Shown here: one piece after another, positions 32,876-39,381 of the stretch
Layout: every line of letters begins with the position of its first letter
Numbering within the stretch: position 1 is the stretch's first letter
Origin: Rufibacter radiotolerans
Lineage (GTDB): Bacteria; Bacteroidota; Bacteroidia; Cytophagales; Hymenobacteraceae
Reading direction: 5' to 3'
Assembly (NCBI RefSeq): GCF_001078055.1
Contig: NZ_CP010777.1
Coordinates: forward strand, 4,369,001 to 4,433,000
DNA length: 64,000 bases
The notes under the pieces: generated by a model
The model's input: the letters and a program-made list of their open reading frames with translations, nothing else
Databases searched by the model: none
Told to the model about the DNA's origin: nothing
Program-made: the position numbers and the translations under genes

Positions 32876-34359
32876 GCGGGTACGTTAGGGGAAACAACAG
32901 GAACCAAATCGGTGGCAATCTTAGCCGAGAGCAGACACAGCGGAATACCGCCCCCGGGGTGCACGCTGCCGCCTACAAAATAAAGGCCTTTGAGCTTACC
33001 GGTAAAATTGGGGTGCCGCAGGAAAGCCGCCATTTTGTTATTGGAAGAGCTGCCGTACAAGGCCCCGGCAAACGAAGACGTGTCTGCCTCAATACCCTTC
33101 GGGTCCCAGACTCTTTCCGTGGTGATCAACTCCTCCAGATTTACGCCCAGGCTCTGGCTTACTTTCTGGACCACCCGCTGCCGGGTTTCCTGGATGAGCG
33201 TTTCCCAGTCCTGGCCGGCGTTGTGGGGCACGTTCACCATCACAAACCAGTTCTCATGCCCCGCCGGCGCATCTGAAAGCGTAAGTTTGGAGGTAATGTT
33301 CACGTACACAGTTGGGTCATGGGTTACAGTGCCCTTCTGGAAGATATGCTCAAATTCCTGCCGGTAGTCCTGGCTGAAGAAGATGTTGTGCAGGTCCAGC
33401 TCCGGGAATGTGCGGGAAATGCCCCAGTAATAAATGAGCGCCGAGCTGCTGCGTGGTTGCCTCAGCGTTTTCTCAGGCGCCGGTTGCTTAGGCAACAGTT
33501 TGCGGTAGGTAGGCACCACGTCCATATTGCTCACCACTATACCTGCGAAGTACGTGCCCTGATTAGTGCGCACACCCGTAGTGCGACTGCCCTCCGTAAT
33601 GATTTCCTGCACCGGTTCGTTGTATCTGAATTTGACGCCCAGCTCCGTGGCCAGTTTGACCAGGCTTTCGGCAATGGCGTAAATGCCGCCCTCGGGGTAG
33701 TACGCGCCAATGTTGAACTCCAGGTGTGGGATAAGGTTAAGCGTGCCGGGGGCCTGGTACGGGTCTGAGCCGTTGTAGGTGGCGTAGCGGTCCAGGAGCT
33801 GCACCAGGCGCGGGTCTTTAAAGGCGCGTGCGTTGGCGGCGTGCATAGTGGTGGTCAAGCCCAGTTCGGGCAAGGCCGGAAGCGTCTTGAGCACATCGGG
33901 GCTCAGAAAGGTGCCCAGCTTGTGCAGGGACTTGTGCAGGAACGTGTCTGCGGTGGCGTGGTACAAGCGGGCCACTTTCTGCAGGTGTTTGAGTAGTTGC
34001 TCTTGGGGCACACCCAGTTTGTCTTCCACCTCCTGCGCAAAAGCGTCTGCGTTGGCATGGGCCGTGAGCCTGGTACCATCTTGCCAGAAATACTGCGTGA
34101 CAATGGGCAGGCGCTGGTACCGGAAATAGTCTTTGGGCGTACGGCCGGCCAATGTGAACAGGTCATCAACCAACTGGGGCAGCGTGAAGAGCGAGGGGCC
34201 GGCATCAAAGCGGTAGCCTCCCGGCAGCGTGAACTGCGTCATCTTACCCCCGAAGGTGGCGTTGGCTTCCAGCACGGTCACGGCATAGCCTTTCACCACC
34301 AGCCTGATAGCTGCCGCTATGCCGCCTATGCCTGAACCAATCACTACTGCTGTTGCCAT
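32872..34359 (-). CDS. crtD: CrtI/CrtD-type carotenoid desaturase
   Basis: A 495-residue flavoprotein with FAD-binding GSGIGG at residues 8-13, the block GYRFDAGPSLFTLPQLVDDL near the start and the C-terminal signature GLYFVGGSVHPGGGIP. This is the CrtI superfamily. CrtI itself usually reads FDMGPSWYWMPDVF in Bacteroidota, whereas FDAGPSLFTLP is more typical of the hydroxycarotenoid 3,4-desaturase CrtD. Coupling to the CruF-like hydratase supports that, because CrtD acts on the 1-hydroxylated end. The remaining carotenoid genes (crtB, crtI, crtY, crtZ) are not in this window. The distinction from phytoene desaturase is inference. Confidence 0.82.
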   Translation of the reverse strand: MATAVVIGSGIGGIAAAIRLVVKGYAVTVLEANATFGGKMTQFTLPGGYRFDAGPSLFTLPQLVDDLFTLAGRTPKDYFRYQRLPIVTQYFWQDGTRLTAHANADAFAQEVEDKLGVPQEQLLKHLQKVARLYHATADTFLHKSLHKLGTFLSPDVLKTLPALPELGLTTTMHAANARAFKDPRLVQLLDRYATYNGSDPYQAPGTLNLIPHLEFNIGAYYPEGGIYAIAESLVKLATELGVKFRYNEPVQEIITEGSRTTGVRTNQGTYFAGIVVSNMDVVPTYRKLLPKQPAPEKTLRQPRSSSALIYYWGISRTFPELDLHNIFFSQDYRQEFEHIFQKGTVTHDPTVYVNITSKLTLSDAPAGHENWFVMVNVPHNAGQDWETLIQETRQRVVQKVSQSLGVNLEELITTERVWDPKGIEADTSSFAGALYGSSSNNKMAAFLRHPNFTGKLKGLYFVGGSVHPGGGIPLCLLSAKIATDLVPVVSPNVPA

Positions 34360-34444
34360 GCTGCCAATCTACGCTTTTCCTGCTTTTTTTCTGGACATAA
34401 CCGCCCATTACCGCAATTGTTTGCTTTGCTGTAGTTGGGTAAAA

Positions 34445-34484
34445 CCTGTTTTGAGCTTGTTTTTGTAAAAACGGCCCTAAAACG
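34445..34484. repeat. GTTTT palindrome copy 10
   Basis: CCTGTTTTGAGCTTGTTTTTG and TAAAAACGGCCCTAAAACG; ends 1 nt beyond the SRPBCC stop codon. Confidence 0.8.
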
Positions 34485-34485
34485 C

Positions 34486-34929
34486 TTAACCCACCTTCCC
34501 GAAGAACCGACGGTACACCGGGCCTCTTTGGGCAAACTGCGCATAGAATATGGGGTAAAGCAACCTGTCTAGTATGGGAGAGCCGGTACGGTATTCTATC
34601 AGTTCATGGATGATACTATGGTTTCCCTGGCGGGTGATAAGGTGTTTGTGCCGCCAGAATTTAAGGGGCGGCGGCAATTCCTGCCCTTCGTCTACAAACC
34701 AAACCTCGTTTTCCCGTTCTTCCCGCTCAGTGATAAGCGAGGTCCAGCGGCGGGCCAGCGGGCCTGCCTGCAACTCTATCTCCACATGGTCTCCGGGGAA
34801 ACTTCCATCAAATCTTAAAATTTTTAATTTAGGGAATGGGGGTGACAGGGCCCTGAACAGGTCTACTGTAAAACCTGCCAGCACGGCCTGCATATCCTGG
34901 GCCACTGCAAATTGAAGATGGAGTTTCAT
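34486..34929 (-). CDS. SRPBCC superfamily (START-like) ligand-binding protein
   Basis: A 147-residue soluble protein with no signal peptide. The alternating pattern (DGSFPGDHVEIELQAGPLARRW, then FVDEGQELPPPLKFWRHKH, then ELIEYRTGSPILDRLLYPIF) is that of the SRPBCC/polyketide-cyclase-like fold, in which a long C-terminal helix closes a hydrophobic cavity. Proteins of this type are frequent in Bacteroidota carotenoid clusters, and this one precedes crtD on the same strand by 126 bp, so carotenoid handling is a reasonable guess. No catalytic residue can be identified. Confidence 0.72.
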   Translation of the reverse strand: MKLHLQFAVAQDMQAVLAGFTVDLFRALSPPFPKLKILRFDGSFPGDHVEIELQAGPLARRWTSLITEREERENEVWFVDEGQELPPPLKFWRHKHLITRQGNHSIIHELIEYRTGSPILDRLLYPIFYAQFAQRGPVYRRFFGKVG

Positions 34930-35026
34930 AGCGCAACTGTTGGTTCTGATAGGTAACCCGCTCCCAGAGGTAAAGTTATCGGCCAGGGGCCGGAAGGTGA
35001 AAAGAAGGTCTGTAACATCAAGACAA

Positions 35027-35761
35027 ATGAAGAAAAAGATGAAGTATCTGTGGGTGGTGCCTGCCCTACTGTTAGCGCTAACCGGTTGTGACCAGTCCCG
35101 GCATATTTATACGAGCCCTACTTTCTCAACGGTGGCCCGGCAACATAAAACTATTGCCATTCTGCCTTTTGATGTGCAAGTGGGGCTTCGGCCTAACCAG
35201 ATGAAGCGCCTTACCCCGGAGCAGCACTATGACCTGGAACTGCAGCACGGGCGGGCGGTGCAGAGCGCGTTCCAGATCCATTTCCTGAACAAGATCAACA
35301 AGGAGGCGGAGAAGGTAGCCGTGCAGGACGTAATGGTGACCAATTCTATTTTAAAGGAGCATGATATTCAGCCGGAGGAGATCCAGGCCATTGCGCCCTC
35401 TGACCTTGCCCAAATGCTGGGCGTAGATGCGGTGCTGGTGGGCACCCTTGTCACTGAAAAGCCGCTCTCTAATGCCGCCGCCGTAGTTCTGGCTATTTAT
35501 ACCTTTCTCTACACCCCAGATCTGGTAGGTAGCCAGCCTACCAACGTAGGCAACACCACTATAAAAATCTATGACGGGCCCACCGGAAGCCTGCTCTGGA
35601 GCTATGACAAATTCCTGACCCGCGGGGTAGGCAGTGATACCCATTCAATTGTCAAGGCCATGACCCGCAAAGCCTCCAAGACGCTGCCGTATGCTAAACT
35701 GAAAGTAGCCCCAGATTCTTCTGCGCATGCGGGCGGCGTGGCTGTGGTGGAGAAACAGTAA
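35027..35761 (+). CDS. Putative lipoprotein with CsgG/GNA1162-like fold
   Basis: A 244-residue lipoprotein from ATG 35027 (MKKKMKYLW, lipobox ALTGC with Cys21). After the anchor, KTIAILPFDVQV begins an alternating alpha/beta domain. Together with LAQMLGVDAVLVGTLVTEK and TIKIYDGPTGSLLWSYDK, this recalls CsgG/GNA1162-like and TolB N-terminal-like lipoproteins that assemble at the outer membrane. No firm family could be named. An in-frame extension upstream to 34940 lacks features and is rejected. It diverges from the SRPBCC gene and is followed by a terminator before the DUF2939 gene. Confidence 0.7.
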   Translation: MKKKMKYLWVVPALLLALTGCDQSRHIYTSPTFSTVARQHKTIAILPFDVQVGLRPNQMKRLTPEQHYDLELQHGRAVQSAFQIHFLNKINKEAEKVAVQDVMVTNSILKEHDIQPEEIQAIAPSDLAQMLGVDAVLVGTLVTEKPLSNAAAVVLAIYTFLYTPDLVGSQPTNVGNTTIKIYDGPTGSLLWSYDKFLTRGVGSDTHSIVKAMTRKASKTLPYAKLKVAPDSSAHAGGVAVVEKQ

Positions 35762-35838
35762 CCGGTGGCATTTTTCCTGCATTTTTTCGCCTGGTCTGGG
35801 GCATAGGTAACAAGTAAAATCTTTTTAGTAATATTACT

Positions 35839-35866
35839 AGCCTGCTCTCAGACAGCAGGCTTTTTA
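35839..35866 (+). terminator. Intrinsic terminator between lipoprotein and DUF2939 genes
   Basis: AGCCTGCT pairs with AGCAGGCT around CTCAGAC, then TTTT. Confidence 0.8.
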
Positions 35867-35898
35867 CTAACCCATCAGTTTAAAACAGAAACCCAGAA

Positions 35899-36528
35899 AT
35901 GAAAAAAATCCTTCTTCTTTTGGTGGTAGTGGCTATTGCCGCAGGCGGATATTGGTTTTATAACAGAGCCAAAACCGGCCCCGAGGCGTCTATTGTAGAG
36001 ATACGGTCGGCGTTGGAAACCAAAGACATGGAAAAGCTGCAGAAGTACGTAGACTTTAAGCGCACCTCGGCCAGCATAGTGGAGGAAAGCCAGAACATGG
36101 CCGTTGACCTGTTACCTCAGGAGCTACAGGGCGCTGCAAACCTGCTCAGACGCGGCCTCAAAGCCAGAAAGCAATTGACCTCTACCGTTCGTAACCAACT
36201 CATCCAAAGCGCCGAGACCGTTTCTGGACAGAAAGTACCGGAGATTGGCGACGTGGTAAAACTGCTCCCTATTGGCAAACTCATCAACACCAAAATGCTT
36301 CCCAAGCTGGAGTTTGAAGGCGTAGACCACATTGACCGTCAGGATTCCACTGCGCTGGTAGGGCTGAACGTAAAGCCTGTAAATGGCGATGAGACTATGG
36401 TGATTGAGCTGCGCATGCTTCAAAAAGAAGACTACTGGCAGGTGGTGGGTGTAGAAAACTTCAAAGAGGTATTGCCCAAGCTGATTTCCATTGGCAAGAA
36501 AAAGAAAGAAGAGGAAGCCGCTCTATAG
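35899..36528 (+). CDS. DUF2939 domain protein
   Basis: A 209-residue protein with an N-terminal membrane segment (residues 4-20) without lipobox, then a periplasmic domain. The pattern GPEASIVEIRSALETKDMEKLQKYVDFK, a helical middle and VIELRMLQKEDYWQVVGVEN fits DUF2939, a cystatin/NTF2-like family of unknown activity. The C-terminus is a short basic and acidic tail. The gene is isolated, with a terminator before it and repeats after it. No function can be assigned. Confidence 0.75.
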   Translation: MKKILLLLVVVAIAAGGYWFYNRAKTGPEASIVEIRSALETKDMEKLQKYVDFKRTSASIVEESQNMAVDLLPQELQGAANLLRRGLKARKQLTSTVRNQLIQSAETVSGQKVPEIGDVVKLLPIGKLINTKMLPKLEFEGVDHIDRQDSTALVGLNVKPVNGDETMVIELRMLQKEDYWQVVGVENFKEVLPKLISIGKKKKEEEAAL

Positions 36529-36562
36529 CGTTTCTTAACTAGCAGAGATACTATTACCTCTT

Positions 36563-36651
36563 TGTCATCCTGAAAGGATCTAGGTGGCGAGGAGCAGTGG
36601 CTTTTAATCAACGCTTTTCAAGTTCGCCCACAAGGTCCTTTCAGGAGGACA
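36563..36651. repeat. 89-bp inverted-repeat element, copy B
   Basis: Begins TGTCATCCTGAAAGGATCT and ends GTCCTTTCAGGAGGACA. Same length and internal order (GGCGA, GGCTTTTAAT, GTTCGCC) as copy A at 22143-22231. It lies 34 nt beyond the DUF2939 stop; the gap to 36867 holds only repeats and a terminator. Confidence 0.85.
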
Positions 36652-36682
36652 GAATATTGGAGCTACTCTAACTTTTTGCTCA

Positions 36683-36720
36683 CCAAAAGGCCCGTGCAGA
36701 TCATTCTGCACGGGCCTTTT
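36683..36720. terminator. Terminator between DUF2939 and rlmF genes
   Basis: CAAAAGGCCCGTGCAGA pairs with TCTGCACGGGCCTTTTG around a very short loop; symmetrical enough to serve both convergent genes. Confidence 0.88.
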
Positions 36721-36730
36721 GATGAATTAT

Positions 36731-36770
36731 CCGTTTTAAGCCCGTATTTGTAAAAACAGGCTTAAAACGG
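36731..36770. repeat. GTTTT palindrome copy 11
   Basis: CCGTTTTAAGCCCGTATTTG and TAAAAACAGGCTTAAAACGG, with matching outer ends, about 97 nt from the rlmF stop. Confidence 0.8.
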
Positions 36771-36867
36771 AAAATTTGACTTCTATTAATTCTCTCCTTA
36801 GTAAAATAGGAAGGCCTTTTCTGGTAAAGGTGCTGCCCTTAAATCGCAGATTCTGCCTGTGCCCGGT

Positions 36868-37845
36868 TTATTTCCACCTGGTAGCTACCCATTCTTGCTT
36901 CTGTTCTGGGGTGAGAAAAGTCCAGGCCACAAGGCGGCTGCTCTTGTTTCCCTGGCTCATGTTAATTGTCTTTACCTCCACAGCCTTTGATAGTTCCAGA
37001 GCTTTGTAGGTGCTCTTCAGGCTGGCTGATTTTGACACTAGGGTAGAGAACCAGAAGCAGGATTGGGCAAACTGCTTGCTCTGGCGTACCATGTCGGCAA
37101 TGAATCTTTCCTCCCCTCCTTCGCACCACAGTTCATTATGCTGCCCCCCAAAGTTGAGGACGGTCTTGGTCACCTTCTGCTGCTTGAGGTTCCTGAGCTT
37201 ACGCTGCGTACCCGCCTGGGCATCTGCCGCCGACGCGTGAAAGGGTGGGTTGCAGATAGACAGGTCCACGCGTTCGTCCTTTTGCAGAATGCCTTTAAAG
37301 ATATCCTTCGGGTTGGGCTGCAGTCTGAGCTTAATGTGTTCTTTTAAGGCTGGGTTCTTATCAAGGATGCGTTGCGCAGAGGCGATAGAAACCGGATCAA
37401 TGTCTGCGCCTATAAAAGACCAGCCGTATTCCTGGTGGCCAATGAGGGGGTACACGGCATTCGCGCCCACGCCAATATCCAGACAGGTGATCATGTTGCC
37501 TCGGGGTATCTTGTCTCCCTTACCGGTGGGGTTCTGGCTGCCCAGCAAATCGGCTATGTGGTGAAGATAGTCAGCCCGGCCGGGGATAGGCGGACATAGG
37601 TAATTCTGAGGAATGTCCCAGTCCTTGATCTGGTAGAAATGCTGGAGCAATGCCCTGTTCAGCATTTTCACCGCCGCTGGGTTGAAAAAATCTATGGATT
37701 CATCCTGGTACTCGTTCCGCTTCACAAACTCCCTTAAGGCTGGAAGGCTGGCAATAAGCTGCTTGAAATCATAGCGCTCCCTATGCTTGTTCCTGGGGTG
37801 TAACCTTGATTTCTCCTTGGGGTGTTCTTTCTTTTTAGGAAGCAT
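36868..37845 (-). CDS. rlmF: 23S rRNA (adenine(1618)-N6)-methyltransferase
   Basis: A 325-residue enzyme that methylates N6 of A1618 in 23S rRNA using S-adenosylmethionine. The RlmF-specific start (LHPRNKHRERYDFKQLIASL) and DWDIPQNYLCPPIPGRADYL are present. The SAM-binding motif is CLDIGVGANAVYPLIG, the adenine-N6 catalytic tetrapeptide NPPF lies near residue 200, and the late block GGEERFIADMV is also seen. The full family length is present. The first 20 residues are strongly basic, suited to RNA contact. It is followed, on the reverse strand, by a palindrome and terminator. Confidence 0.95.
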   Translation of the reverse strand: MLPKKKEHPKEKSRLHPRNKHRERYDFKQLIASLPALREFVKRNEYQDESIDFFNPAAVKMLNRALLQHFYQIKDWDIPQNYLCPPIPGRADYLHHIADLLGSQNPTGKGDKIPRGNMITCLDIGVGANAVYPLIGHQEYGWSFIGADIDPVSIASAQRILDKNPALKEHIKLRLQPNPKDIFKGILQKDERVDLSICNPPFHASAADAQAGTQRKLRNLKQQKVTKTVLNFGGQHNELWCEGGEERFIADMVRQSKQFAQSCFWFSTLVSKSASLKSTYKALELSKAVEVKTINMSQGNKSSRLVAWTFLTPEQKQEWVATRWK

Positions 37846-37878
37846 GGAAGCGTACTATGAGGCGTTAGGATGCCTTAG

Positions 37879-38118
37879 CTATAAAAACGTTTTTACTTTC
37901 TGTTTCCGGCCGAGCACTAAATAGAGGATAGCGCCCAGAACCGGCACAAACACAATGGTTGCCAGCCAGATGAGTTTTTCAATGCTGTTCGCAAAGATGC
38001 TGGTGAGTACATCAATCAGTGCCCATAGCAAGAGAAGGACCGGAATGCCTGCAAAAAACAGAAGCATCAGTATTTCTGAGGGACCAATGCCAATGAACAA
38101 AAGATTCTGGTGTTGCAT
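37879..38118 (-). CDS. Small PLDc_N-domain membrane protein
   Basis: A 79-residue protein with two hydrophobic helices (about 13-38 and 46-68) and the closing motif FVPVLGAILYLVLGRK. That motif is the hallmark of the phospholipase D N-terminal (PLDc_N) domain, usually found before cardiolipin synthase catalytic domains. Here no catalytic HKD domain follows, as is common for stand-alone Bacteroidota copies. Its function is unknown; a structural membrane role is possible. Confidence 0.78.
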   Translation of the reverse strand: MQHQNLLFIGIGPSEILMLLFFAGIPVLLLLWALIDVLTSIFANSIEKLIWLATIVFVPVLGAILYLVLGRKQKVKTFL

Positions 38119-38253
38119 GTAAGTAGCATTAAAAGTCTCAAATGCGGTACTGATATGTTCTCTTTATAGAAAGCAGGTATAATCTGTTTAACGTATTCAT
38201 CGGCTTTTTTGACCTGCCACTTCTTCTTTCCTGGCTCCCTTATCTAGCGAAGA

Positions 38254-38637
38254 TTAATTAGCCCTTAAAATGAACTCCATGGTATAAGCATGGTACTCTG
38301 GCTGAGTAATGCCTTGGACATATATTAGATTATGTTCCTGGGTGTACTTCTTCTTATAGGCTTGGTCTACCAAAAGGTTCATGTGGGCATCGGTTAACTG
38401 TTTGCCGGTTACCTTTAGAACCTGATCTCCCAACTTTAATTCTCCCACGCCCTGCTCCTGAAAGGCCGTAAACCAACTTCTGTTGCTTTTGGCCCAGCTT
38501 CGGGCGAACACTCTTCCCTCTACCGCCACCATCCAGATGTCTAGGAATTTGTCACGGTCTGTACCGCCTTTTACGCCTGCTAGGGTATGACTCTCTAAGT
38601 AATCTAAGCCTTCTTGAGGGAAGTGAAGATTGTTCAT
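38254..38637 (-). CDS. DUF2255 family protein
   Basis: A 127-residue soluble protein with the pattern DKFLDIWMVAVEGRVFARSW, then NRSWFTAFQEQGVGELKLGD and TMEFILRA. This agrees with DUF2255, a split-barrel-like family related in shape to flavin-reductase-like or nitroreductase-like small proteins. No cofactor site can be proven here. The gene stands alone between two unrelated small genes on the same strand, with gaps over 100 bp on both sides. Confidence 0.75.
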   Translation of the reverse strand: MNNLHFPQEGLDYLESHTLAGVKGGTDRDKFLDIWMVAVEGRVFARSWAKSNRSWFTAFQEQGVGELKLGDQVLKVTGKQLTDAHMNLLVDQAYKKKYTQEHNLIYVQGITQPEYHAYTMEFILRAN

Positions 38638-38745
38638 GGATATAAGGGGTTTAGAGTTTCGTAAAAGAAAAGCAGCATTGTATAAGCAATGGTGAAAGCT
38701 TTCTGCAATGGTAGCGTTTACAAAGTGTTAGGTATGATTATTAGC

Positions 38746-39177
38746 TTATTTGAATTCATCTGTAAAAGAATCATCCCATTTAAAGGCGTTTACTATCCAA
38801 CCATTAGAGTTTTTGTAATAAGTAAAGATTAACCTTATGGCAGAATTCTGATAACGTACTAAATAAGTTTCTTTAAGCGCAATATCACTTATCGACTCGG
38901 TTCTAACTTTTAACGCGCCTATTGGTTCTCCAAACCTTTCATTTAATAAATTCAAATATTTAATAGTTTTTTCTTCCAGGCCTTCAAGTTCATTTTCAGG
39001 AATTGGCCAATAGGAGGACAATTCTTGAAAGGATTCGGAAATTTTATTGCTATTGAATAATTCGGCAACCTTTTTAGATAGTTGTTCAGTTTGAGCCCTA
39101 TCTTTTAAAAACTTATTCTGTGCATTTGCACTAATTGTAAGAAGGAAGAAAAATAAAAAGGTAAATGTTGTTCTCAT
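38746..39177 (-). CDS. Hypothetical secreted protein, AT-rich gene
   Basis: A 143-residue exported protein with signal peptide MRTTFTFLFFFLLTISANAQ. The mature part is helical at first (KFLKDRAQTEQLSKKVAELF), then beta-rich with LVRYQNSAIRLIFTYYKNS and a C-terminal WIVNAFKWDDSF, reminiscent of NTF2/DUF3887-like domains. I cannot name a family. The coding DNA is markedly more AT-rich than its neighbours (frequent AAA, ATT and TTA codons), as is the 200 bp upstream, which suggests recent acquisition or relaxed constraint. Confidence 0.65.
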   Translation of the reverse strand: MRTTFTFLFFFLLTISANAQNKFLKDRAQTEQLSKKVAELFNSNKISESFQELSSYWPIPENELEGLEEKTIKYLNLLNERFGEPIGALKVRTESISDIALKETYLVRYQNSAIRLIFTYYKNSNGWIVNAFKWDDSFTDEFK

Positions 39178-39342
39178 TTTTACTCTATCTAATTTTGATT
39201 AACGTTAGGTAATATGCCATTTTATATCTTATAAATACAAGGGCTGAAGTTTGTATAAGGGTATTTAATTCTTGATAAAGAGATGTAAGCCACAAATATT
39301 AGCTAAACGTAGCTAAGCATTTAACTGTACAATCGCCTTCCC

Positions 39343-39380
39343 ATTTCAAGCCCATTTTCTCAAAAACAGGCTCAAAACAG
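39343..39380. repeat. GTTTT palindrome copy 12
   Basis: ATTTCAAGCCCATTTTCTC and AAAAACAGGCTCAAAACAG; ends 1 nt beyond the helicase stop codon. Confidence 0.75.
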
Positions 39381-39381
39381 C

